Positions 50,501-54,234 of a stretch of DNA of 64,000 nucleotides are shown here, one piece after another. Both the position numbers and the translations under genes were made by a program. Source of the stretch: Bradyrhizobium sp. CB1717 (lineage in GTDB: Bacteria > Pseudomonadota > Alphaproteobacteria > Rhizobiales > Xanthobacteraceae); the NCBI RefSeq assembly GCF_029714325.1, contig NZ_CP121666.1, positions 6,355,001 through 6,419,000 of the forward strand. The letters are read 5' to 3'. The first letter of the stretch is position 1. Every line of letters begins with the position of its first letter. The notes beneath the pieces were generated by a model, which searched no databases, had not been told where the DNA came from, and was given only the letters and a program-made list of their open reading frames with translations.

Positions 50501-50763
50501 ATGACGCCGGGATCGAGGTGCGCGCCTTCCGGGGAAACGAGCAACGGGCGCCCGTGATCGCGGAAATAGTTCGGCACGACGACGCGATGGAGCTGATCCG
50601 AGAGGATCAGGTCGACGCCGCTGCGCGCGAAATCGCCGGAGAAGAGAAGGTGCGCGTCCGGGATCACAACTGCAGCGGACGGTATCTCCGCCAACGCGTC
50701 GTGCCCGAATTGAAGGGATTGGTGCCCCGCGCCGTTCGGCAAAAATCTGTCGGTGTGGTTCAA
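35521..50763 (-). CDS. 5080-residue multidomain adhesin-like protein, probable T1SS substrate
   Basis: One uninterrupted frame from a TTG at 50763 (GGTGG upstream; the in-frame stop is nearby). No Sec signal. Order: N-terminal region with a FecR-like domain (about 105-230: GDAIYQNDVVQTGSDSTLGL, ATPSATIGIRGTAVIL); a PD40/TolB-like beta-propeller (about 415-735; repeated ISADGHLIAFW-type strands); a cadherin-like part with TWTYTPDPGFSGRVVFGYTV; Bacterial Ig-like repeats (about 945-1855); seven 122-residue repeats (about 1855-2710); a roughly 2000-residue Gly/Asn/Ser/Thr-rich beta-helix-like region; and a C-terminus with RTX motif (GNDVIFAASGQDVLTGGGGRD) ending LKAGDFIFHV. The C-terminal RTX motif and hydrophobic end fit export by a PrtD-class system as encoded at 22351-25431. 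Role: most likely surface attachment or biofilm (family-based inference). Confidence 0.93.
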   Translation of the reverse strand: MNHTDRFLPNGAGHQSLQFGHDALAEIPSAAVVIPDAHLLFSGDFARSGVDLILSDQLHRVVVPNYFRDHGRPLLVSPEGAHLDPGVIDALTGHTQYAQAGAPAASGKVVGHVVKMTGSASIVRNGVTIVTNVGDAIYQNDVVQTGSDSTLGLVLDDGTTFNLSASARFMLNELTYDASSTSNSSLMTLVQGAASFVAGQVAKTGDMRVATPSATIGIRGTAVILDVSATDGKVSVSVIDQRDGLVHAVQVFNTAGVLIGTVTSNGSTLTLTPTATFDVIAQQSNKTTDQVAQEFGAFQQVLSTYDSGKQLFPNLPQHTENRDQNNNNPNPNSTTKFAGSPPLQPPGTEYHPLPGTSATPPSSAVTPTVVVTVNPASDSGTSPPPSNIVVGEAIIVPVKLSAVPFVVTPPNVAAITSGAGDHIGPVMSANGDVVYDPDGAIYFFNHETGATTTIASPANGWSYGSPTISFDGRYIVYQGSDGGGSFVFVYGTDPSDPAHYHVQTELAPGSAPAVSGDGGTIVVQQDGGNVSIYSLDGTLKGTVTPGAVGSSGALWKPAISADGHLIAFWNSDVAAPGGGGRLLAFDLSTGELAVIASTSAGAGTVAPTISADGRMIAYQETDAAGHSEIYLYDLNAGAVVFHTSNASGGSYSPVLSPDGHFIVFTSEARLTSADQNGFADIYIVDVTNPAAPAYRLVSDGVDTASNGGAAISAGGQYVAFGNSSNIFFADPTSGLSAIILETAKSSDVLTAKGSIAVTGDYTGVTVSVTDQFGGATPYFSASFDANGHINWSFAEPKSDFAGLSFGETATQEFIIRLSADNGFITVPVFVTVHDGVQPAIQTADAAPVAAPVTLAQGLQDSPYVITPTVLLKGVADIDGPSLSITSLTIQSGGGGLVQNSDQTWTYTPDPGFSGRVVFGYTVSDTIKSAASTASLNITLPLAITAISPDSGASGDFITNSTQLSVSGSNGALSPGEKIQVSSDNGLTWSDVVQATGTTWSLTDPGVHNASFSYQVRVVDSVGNTIGSAAQAVTIDTAPPVVTIDNSDALTNQATQRISGAVGLADVGTTVIVFDNAQAIAGAVVQADGSWSVIVQLSEGGNSFVARDTDVAGNLGQSSTVVLTLDSTPPAPAATVGALSADSGSSPTDFNTNVASQTVSGTYTGALGPGETIQVSANNGATWVTASASGGAWSASGVSLSPGTNLLSVRTIDLAGNVTAGTGHSYTLDTLAPTAVATVTLLSSDTGSSSTDFVTNIPSQTVSGTYTGVLAFGETIQVSADGGVSWVTATANAANGTWSESGVTLSAAGNTLSVRTIDLAGNVAAGTGHSYTFDTVAPSTIATVTALGSDSGSSASDFVTNVGSQTVSGTYSGTLGAGESIQVSADGGATWVTAIANASNGTWAASGVTLSAAGSTLSVRTIDLAGNSLAGTGHAYTLDTSAPSAVATVIALGSDSGSSSSDFVTNVASQTVTGAYTGTLDPGESIQLSVDGTNWVTANAAGGAWSASGVLLSGAGSLLSVRTIDLAGNIAAGNGHSYTLDQTVPFGGAPDLIASSDSGSSSNDNNTNVLAPTLTVALGAGVAVGDTVQLLLNGSSFSHPLLRTVTSGDIAAQSVSFTVNAGDLGPDGSKPISARFTDLAGNSSTTSALTITLDTSAPVLAITSTGGNTNQSVQTITGTADPTDAGLIVTVLDDGASVVGVATIQANGTWSTDVTLHSDANSLTAQATDAAGNHGVSNTVVFTLNTNAPTGGTPDLAAASDSGSSSSDNTTNVTAPTFTVVLGANVAAGDTIQLLLNGSPFAHPVTHTISAADISAQSVSLTVTDGDLGPDGARSISARLSDSFGNTSTTAALIITLDTAAPTVSSETITSATGAQNSTLNAGDVVSVTVSFNESVTVTGTPQLALNIGGTPVQANYASGSGSTQLVFTYTIQASQNDANGISLDANALSLNGGTIKDAAGNAAVLTAAAVADNASYKVDTATPTVSSEAITSAAGAQNSTLNAGDVVSVTVTFSENVTVTGTPQLALNIGGTPVQANYASGSGSTQLVFTYTIQAGQNDANGISINANALGLNGGTITDAAGNAAVLTAAAVADNASYKVDTAAPTVSGEAITSATGSQNSTLNAGDVVSVTVSFSESVTATGTPQLALNIGGTPVQASYASGSGSSQLVFTYTIQAGQNDANGISIDANALGLNGGTITDAAGNVAVLTAAAVADDASYKVDTAAPTVSSEAITSATGSQNSTLNAGDVVSVTVSFSESVTVTGTPQLALNIGGTPVQASYASGSGSSQLVFTYTIQAGQNDANGISLDANALSLNGGTIADAAGNAAVLTAAAVADNASYKVDTAAPTVSSEAITSATGSQNSTLNAGDVVSVTVTFSESVTVTGTPQLALNIGGTPVQASYASGSGGSQLVFTYTIQAGQNDANGISINANALSLNGGTITDAAGNAAVLTAAAVADNASYKVDTAAPTVSSEAITSATGAQNGTLNAGDVVSVTVTFSESVTVTGTPQLALNIGGTPVQASYASGSGSSQLVFTYTIQAGQNDANGISLDANALGLNGGTITDAAGNAAVLTAAAAADNASYKVDTAAPVVSGEAITSATGAQNGTLNAGDVVSVTVSFSENVTVTGTPQLALNIGGTPVQANYASGSGSSQLVFTYTIQAGQNDANGISINANALSLNGGTITDAAGNAAVLTAAAVADNASYVVDTGSPTESVAILSVAGSASSTSTSIIVTGTNGTLAFGDKVQISTDNATWTDVVRNGLVRWTFTDSTVRSANFTYFTRVVDSAGNVGATATIPILVASGGASVAMSPAGGVVEFTGTGGSLQIGAAVTATINAISIAGGPVAIGGSANITTSAGDAIDLYATGASAGNPANLTVNPTGQITGAGSAISVIQNAAGSITVTTSGTVTGLAGRGILAQQNATGTGSILINGSGSVTGTGAAFSGIVAVNLNSANNGDITVSQSGNITGGHDGIRVQTNGNGNISVTTAPNPLEATAQIIGSTLYGIEAQSKGTGNIQINAGAGTVITSGGVGINAYNEAVSLPKVGGVIASSISVNASGAINSGTALTGQGGRPAGILAGYKGGTTNTVNSSVFGNVVISNSATINAAGGDGIRGYNFGPGNVGISNSGTIIAKDVYGIAGSSSSTGNVSVTTTASSSITSGSHGILAINQGTSILQSLGSTVTVTAAGTINSGVHLSAGGAQPAGIAAGYYGSNGTSNTNINGSVLVDNAANISARAGSGITGFNFGYGNITIINRADKSVSGAQFGIAAGSSVNGTASPSNVSISVEANSTPTAAAVTASSLMGLAALNANNSSGGNITITTGANDQFISGGSGINANSAAVSVASGNQISVTTSTGTINSGFNFFSGGGTPAGISAGYSVVSPANIHGNVVVDNAAAVTAASGPGINLYNNGNGSISATLRPTSSITAAQGSGVNAFSAAGGSITINNQGAISAAGIGISVGNGTSASVNGLISISNSGTINAPGVPFMPVVAIGNGNSTLTATVSNAAGKFIASNLFARTTNNFAVSVFAGNGSVTNNGSITGNISFSGTGSGSVNNALGATWNINGSNFFGSGANAISNAGIINMLGLAALSGAGAIALSNTGNVSVLPGSSAQIFANVTGVGSILLGDRSALELGLSVAATQTINFGGRGLLTFDNPASVGTNLPLNFSASGSGNVGSIITLGSGGITAANVSGSTLTVSGVQNYAFQVSGTGLSGNTFDVLSSNRIVLVPTSATIISGVTTSQSPLTPVSFYILDNDHINSSTGPGFNLSTTDGVVANTYTIVANASSDIVINGAFPGLRVATQGASGAIINAANISGPTASTGPNTGLVVDTTQGGNTGSGSADIVNFANVSGVANAIAANTVNGNINIVSVGAALTGTNSYGILGVSNGTGGVTITTSGGTINAGFNGIRAAALQETTPGPGGNIIIYNSSSITSGTNTANIAGSGAAGLRARILNNNTTVPNAVITGDVTIENRASITAQAGAGIFADNYGSGNTSVTFAPGQYAITAVNGGATGVGSGLTQYGIFAFTYGTGSSLVNAGWGTTITSGSTGINAGNQATAIASGSGSTVSVYSQGFISSGTNVNNGGSAQSAIQAGYNPGGNGAFSSAVYGDVIVNVASDGNPFGNSNPTLLAAAGPGILAYDYGVGNIAVSVGLGVSIQAQTPATSTFGGNAPYGISATNRGSGNIVVVVSSSSTSPSSINSGSSGINAVNDANPTASTPDLISLFAANVAAGKPAVVAVTAAGTITSGSLQTNSGGTPSGIAAGFFGGGGHANQYVSGNVFINNAADVSAAGFGLQGYNYGYGNITINDASGADVTAGSNGIYAHADGGFTDPVTAGALSRDIAITVNANTTITAGSATFNKAYGILALSTNAGSISVVTSTGDTIDSHQGGAGINAVNEATSIAPSFNSSVIVTNAAFIHSGIGTTGFNSQPGGILAGYIGQTTDPSLNNPPNPANYNVYGEVDVNNFGDITADAGDGIRAYNYGVGDVDVNNFGGTIIALGGASPPNGTGVGILAQSFGPGSIHVTTSATTSITSGSSGIAAVNKATTADPLNSTVVVASTSEVFVNASGTIHSGTTPTGTVAADPAAGILAGYNPNNQNTANDAVHGNVVVHDHATIVAPTGTDGIRAVNYGVGDIAVTVESDSRVFAGRYGVAAFGFDGGDVSVTIDGSVIGGTAGLDVTTTGTGLVTIDNAGVVEGIVLGYNATFTNEAGADWQFSGASAFTGTSTLSNAGTIESTGTSSILGLAGFTNTGTIAVESGSLTIGTAVTGGGSAVIYNASLVFSAASDANVTFDTGKSTPGTLVLADAADFTGTVTGFAFGDAIDLVGIAPANVSVSSSGGLHVDFGVGSFAVAGSYDPAGFLIASDGQGGAKISWNHQGPVIDTSQLSVNFNSGTYTVSGIQVTDSDPSVPTAPVVTYTPGGTPPAYEKVALTLSDIAGATQVVNFIFQNGTGTAVQGTSGNDVIFAASGQDVLTGGGGRDQFVFGAPPASTPVQHTITDFTTGIDRLDVRQFTNVSWASAADSPNDTVVTLDANDSILLKNIVASNLKAGDFIFHV
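36350..42300 (-). repeat. beta-helix-like low-complexity repeat region of the adhesin
   Basis: About 2000 codons of short degenerate repeats in which phrases such as GNITI, INSG, ISNSGTI, GIxAGYxG, GPGINLYNNGNG and SGxxGINAxN recur roughly every 60-110 residues. Composition (Gly, Asn, Ser, Thr, Ala, Ile, Val) and pattern fit a long right-handed beta-helix stalk. Single copies are too diverged to define an exact DNA unit by eye. Confidence 0.75.
42635..45200 (-). repeat. seven tandem 366-bp repeats in the adhesin gene
   Basis: The marker GTAGGTGAACAC (last base varies) recurs near 42781, 43147, 43513, 43879, 44245, 44611 and 44977, each 366 bp from the next. Each unit encodes 122 residues, VDTAAPTVSSEAITSATG followed by ...GDVVSVTVSFSE..., TPQLALNIGG and DANGISxxANAL. 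Units are highly similar but not identical. Confidence 0.95.
46140..47390 (-). repeat. four Ig-like repeats of about 310 bp
   Basis: Four successive units encode ATVxxLxSDSGSSxxDFVTN followed by SQTVSGTYTGxLxxGE and IQVSADGGATWVTA, ending RTIDLAGNVxAGTGHSYTLD. They are more diverged at the DNA level than the 366-bp family. Related Ig-like units lie on both sides. Confidence 0.85.
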
Positions 50764-50779
50764 GACGCCACCGTAAATC

Positions 50780-50806
50780 GTTAAAAATTAATTAAACCGT
50801 TTTTAA
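50780..50806 (-). promoter_or_regulatory. tandem CtrA-type boxes upstream of the giant adhesin
   Basis: TTAA occurs at 50781, 50792 and 50803, that is TTAA-N7-TTAA-N7-TTAA. Read on the minus strand, the box pair nearest the gene is a complete TTAA-N7-TTAAC, the CtrA consensus of alphaproteobacteria, and the outer pair is TTAA-N7-TTAAT. The boxes lie 17-43 bases upstream of the TTG start codon. Confidence 0.65.
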
Positions 50807-51331
50807 GTACCATTACGAAGTTCCAGAGAAAAGTGGCGACGAACCGCCTGCCTGAGTTTTCTGCACCGTAATTAATTCGGGCCGCGGGCGGAGTAAAAAC
50901 CGCGACGCAAATCCGCATCAGCCATTGAAAATATTATTGAATTCCAATCCATGCCGTGAGTTTTGCCGTTTATCCGAACACAGCCTCCGGCTCGCGGAGC
51001 GCGGGGCCGGAAGGCGGCCCGGAGCCCAATCGCGGCCCGCCACCGAGGAGAAACGGGATTAAACCGGGCCAGACGGTTTTTACGGCCCACCGCTCGGACA
51101 ACCGCGGGCACGCCCGATCCCGGATCGCTGAAGCGCACCGCAGATCCGATAAGAGAGCATTCAGCCTGCGTCGGTACGCCTGCCTCTCGAGGCGCTATTC
51201 CCCAGTTCCCCGTGCACCATGTGCAAGGCGAATGGAAACCGGTTGCTTCACGCGCCCGCTCGCTCCTAGGATAGCCGCACTCCCTCGCCTCGCCGCGCGG
51301 CGACGGGAGCAAGAGTGCCGGAGCAGAAGCC
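50807..51331. other. non-coding stretch right of the adhesin promoter
   Basis: About 525 bp. The first 140 bp are AT-rich and probably belong to the adhesin upstream region; the remainder is GC-rich with overlapping small frames in several phases, none with a ribosome-binding site. No RNA gene recognised. Confidence 0.4.
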
Positions 51332-51853
51332 ATGCCCAAAGCGGAAAGCTTGTCGATCGACAAAATTCGCGTTCCGACCAAGAGCAGAAAGACGCTCGAC
51401 CCCGGACTCGTTCAAAAGATCGCGGAAAGCATCCTGGAGATCGGACAGCAAGTTCCCATTTCCGTTCGCCCCGAGGATGATCAGTTCGTTCTGGTCGACG
51501 GACTGCATCGGCTCGAGGCCTGCAAGGCCCTTGGTGAAATGTCCGTCATTGCTGTCGCGGTCGCGCCAGAGAGTCCTCAGCACAGGAAACTGCTGTCCGA
51601 CAGCACGGAACTGGAAGCCGAGCGCAACAAGATGGCCCGGTTGAAGCAATTGCGCCTTGAGAGGGAGGCCGCCGCAGCAGTCGCGGCTGCGCCGGCGAAA
51701 CCGGGCTTCAATCGGCAACCGGAACGAAGCACAGGGGCCAAGCCGACCGCATCATCGACGCGAACCGCCCGGACGGCAGCAACATTGGTACAAGGCACGA
51801 AAACCCTGTCCCAATGGATCGCCCAACAGAAAAGCGACGGTGGCCGTTATTGA
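51332..51853 (+). CDS. ParB/sulfiredoxin-fold (ParB N-terminal-like) protein
   Basis: 173 residues. Residues 7-95 have the ParB N-terminal nuclease-like pattern: LSIDKIRVPTKSRKTLDP, VQKIAESILEIGQQVPISVR, and VLVDGLHRLEACKALG, with the family-typical G-x-H-R motif. No ParB helix-turn-helix follows; the C-terminus is Ala/Arg/Thr-rich and ends LSQWIAQQK. GGAG about eight bases upstream supports the start. It is not adjacent to parA, so a chromosome-partition role is unlikely; stand-alone members of this fold have diverse roles. Confidence 0.8.
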   Translation: MPKAESLSIDKIRVPTKSRKTLDPGLVQKIAESILEIGQQVPISVRPEDDQFVLVDGLHRLEACKALGEMSVIAVAVAPESPQHRKLLSDSTELEAERNKMARLKQLRLEREAAAAVAAAPAKPGFNRQPERSTGAKPTASSTRTARTAATLVQGTKTLSQWIAQQKSDGGRY

Positions 51854-52025
51854 CCCTTTGCTGCGCCGTCCGAGGGCGAATTAGCCAGCCCGCAAGCGTC
51901 TGTTGCCTATTGCCGCAATATGGGATTTAGGCCGGACGATCACAGGCGCAGAAATGAGGCGCCGATCCCCGCGAGCATCGGCGCCCCTCCACGCGCAGCC
52001 TATGATTGCTCGCCCGAGCGCGCGA

Positions 52026-52301
52026 TCAGTGCTTTGCCATCCCTGCCAGAATTGGGCCCGCTTCCGCGTCCTCGACACAGGGCGTGACCGTGAGCTCCAT
52101 GACATTCGCCCATTGTGCGTACCACTGGTACATGGCCTTGGGATCATTGCTTTCCGAAATGGCGAAACCTTCGCCATTCATTCCATGCCAACGCCCGAGC
52201 ATCTTGACGCCCTCGGGCGGAGCTCCGCCGGTTTCCAGGAATTTCTTGATCGCTGCATCGATCGAGCTTGGCGGAATTTTCCAATGCGAGATGTACTTCA
52301 T
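52026..52301 (-). CDS. DUF3303-family small protein
   Basis: About 91 residues: MKYISHWKIPPSSIDAAIKK, then GGAPPEGVKMLGRWHGMNG, GFAISESNDPKAMYQWYAQW and MELTVTPCVEDAE. This is the pattern of DUF3303, a dimeric ferredoxin-like alpha/beta fold of unknown function. ATG at 52301 is preferred over the TTG one codon upstream. GGGAGAG lies about eight bases upstream. Confidence 0.82.
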   Translation of the reverse strand: MKYISHWKIPPSSIDAAIKKFLETGGAPPEGVKMLGRWHGMNGEGFAISESNDPKAMYQWYAQWANVMELTVTPCVEDAEAGPILAGMAKH

Positions 52302-52570
52302 CAATGCTCTCCCATTTAAAAATGCGCTTCCGTGCCTATACGGCAGTGCCTAGTCAAACACGAAGCGATGACGCTGCAAAGGCCCGCGCCTTGCTCGAGC
52401 ATGGGGCCTTGGTCGGTCCAGCGACGCATTTCCAGCGTGTCCCGGACATTACCGGGGGCTAGCAAATTCAAGCGATTGGCCATACCCTTTGGGTCGCATG
52501 AGCTGAGCGATGACAGCGCGCACCTTCTAAAATCATCGAGCGAGCGTAGAGTGCGATCACCACGGATGCA

Positions 52571-53179
52571 ATGAACGACAGCCCGCACACCTCTTGGCCT
52601 GCCTTCATAAATGACGTGCAAGCCGACTATCCCGAGCATTTCGACTGGGCCGCGCTGGCGGCGTTGCGGACGAAGTCGGTACCGGCTGCCGCGACCGATG
52701 CCGCTTCGGGGCGCAACAGCGTATTTGGCGATGGCCGACCCGCGCAAACCGTGCCGCCAGGCGTTGGGCTGGATTTTCGGCCGGGCATTGAACCAACATC
52801 CTTACCGGATGAACCAGCCACCGCATCGACAGGCGCGATCGATCCGGCGTCCGAGGCTCGTGCCAGGCAGGGTGATGCCGCTCCGCTCTCAGGAGCCCTC
52901 GCACCAGAGATATCTGCAGTCGACCAAGAACCTCTGCCTCTCGCGACAATACATCGGTCGCAACTCCCTTTGCCGGAGGACGGCATTTTGCGGTTGCGGT
53001 TTTCCGATGTCGGTGAACCCAGCGAACCGGGCGAACACCGCTCGCACTACGGTCTCGTCGAAGTTACACGAAGTGATCTCGCCGTCTGGAAGGCTTTTCC
53101 GGACGCGGTCTTCACGGTCATACAGCCCTCGCCCTACTCGAACGCGACGATCTTCCGACTCGGGACTTTCGAGGTTTGA
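52571..53179 (+). CDS. protein of unknown function
   Basis: 202 residues. The first 40 residues look folded (PHTSWPAFINDVQADYPEHFDWAALAAL is split here for length: SWPAFINDVQADYPEHF then DWAALAAL), the middle 80 are Pro/Ala/Gly-rich and probably disordered, and the C-terminal 60 are folded again (DGILRLRFSDVGEPSE, SHYGLVEVTRSDLAVWKAF, YSNATIFRLGTFEV). No membrane segment and no family recognised. It converges on the glycosidase gene. Confidence 0.65.
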   Translation: MNDSPHTSWPAFINDVQADYPEHFDWAALAALRTKSVPAAATDAASGRNSVFGDGRPAQTVPPGVGLDFRPGIEPTSLPDEPATASTGAIDPASEARARQGDAAPLSGALAPEISAVDQEPLPLATIHRSQLPLPEDGILRLRFSDVGEPSEPGEHRSHYGLVEVTRSDLAVWKAFPDAVFTVIQPSPYSNATIFRLGTFEV

Positions 53180-53196
53180 CCGCCCAGCATGTCTCT

Positions 53197-54216
53197 CTAA
53201 CGCGAGGGCGGGATCAGCGCTCGCAGGATGTCCGGCTTCCAGGCCTGGCGCGCACTGTCGAAGGCCGCGAAATCATGGTCGAACTGCCAATAGGCCCATG
53301 ACCAGCCCAGCCTGTCGGCGCTTCGCGCGACATACGACAGGTATCTCGCACGACTTTCGGACGGTGCGCGCTCGTACACGCCGAACTCGCCGAGGTAAAC
53401 CGGGCGCTTCTCTTTCTCTGCCCAGCGGCTCATCTTCTCGAAGTCGGCCGCGGCCCGCGCTTCGTCATCCTGTGAGCCCCAATCCAGCGGACCGATCCGC
53501 GAGAACGTCGCCGACCACGGCGCACCCTGATGCGTGAACCGCAAGGGCGCGTAATAGTGAAACGTGACGATGAGGTTGCGGTCGTCAGCCGGCAGAACCA
53601 GCTCGTCGACGGGATTCTCATCGACGTTGAGAACGGCGGCAATGACCGGCCGCGCGGGATTGGTGCGGCGGATGATGCCGAGGCATTCGTTGAGCAGCGA
53701 ATTCCATTCGGCCGACGTCATGTGTCCGCCCGGCTCGTTCAAGACCTCGAAGACGAGTTTCGGATACTTGCCGGCATAGCGCTCGGCGATCTGGCGCCAG
53801 AACGCCTTCAGCTTTTCCGCGCATCCGGCCACGTCGCTCTGGCAGACATGGGTATCGTGCTCGTCGAGAACGGGAATGAGATTGCGCGCGAGGACCTCCT
53901 CGAGGACGGCATCAAGCCGCCTCAGGACGATCTCGTCCAGGACGTTCCCCGGCCCCATGAACTTGAAGCCGAAGAAATTGATCCTGACATGCGCGAACCC
54001 GGCCTTCTTGATGGTCGTCAGATTGTCCAGGCGGAACGGCACATTCTGACCGCCTTCCCAGATCCCGTCATAGCCGAGAATGTTGATGCCCCGGCCCAGT
54101 TTCGGCACGCCATTGGAAGCAGCCTGCGCGGCAGCGAGAGATGGGGAGCAGAGCGCCGCCAGAAAGAAGAAACTTGCCGCGAGACTCTTCGGCCAGCGAA
54201 CACGGATGGCGGTCAT
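53197..54216 (-). CDS. exported glycoside hydrolase family 5 (endoglucanase-like)
   Basis: ATG at 54216 is preferred, because GGAAG lies just upstream and a signal peptide follows (SLAASFFFLAALCSPSLAAAQA). The catalytic domain has the GH5 pattern GINILGYDGIWEG, FAHVRINFFGFKFM, and the two catalytic glutamates in FEVLNEPGGH (Glu-161, acid/base) and VYLGEFGVYERAP (Glu-277, nucleophile). GH5 enzymes cut beta-1,4-linked glucans or mannans. It starts 18 bp after the polymerase gene on the same strand; such periplasmic glycanases in exopolysaccharide clusters often trim polymer length or clear misplaced polymer (inference). Confidence 0.88.
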   Translation of the reverse strand: MTAIRVRWPKSLAASFFFLAALCSPSLAAAQAASNGVPKLGRGINILGYDGIWEGGQNVPFRLDNLTTIKKAGFAHVRINFFGFKFMGPGNVLDEIVLRRLDAVLEEVLARNLIPVLDEHDTHVCQSDVAGCAEKLKAFWRQIAERYAGKYPKLVFEVLNEPGGHMTSAEWNSLLNECLGIIRRTNPARPVIAAVLNVDENPVDELVLPADDRNLIVTFHYYAPLRFTHQGAPWSATFSRIGPLDWGSQDDEARAAADFEKMSRWAEKEKRPVYLGEFGVYERAPSESRARYLSYVARSADRLGWSWAYWQFDHDFAAFDSARQAWKPDILRALIPPSR

Positions 54217-54234
54217 CTGCTTCCATTCCAAAGA

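Noticed and set aside
50872..51381. Minus-strand frame covering the start of the ParB-like gene
   Set aside because: Overlaps the ParB-like start, contains no domain-like segment and has shadow-type composition.
52316..52747. Minus-strand frame overlapping the gene starting at 52571
   Set aside because: It overlaps a better-supported plus-strand gene, and is Arg/Cys-rich without family similarity.
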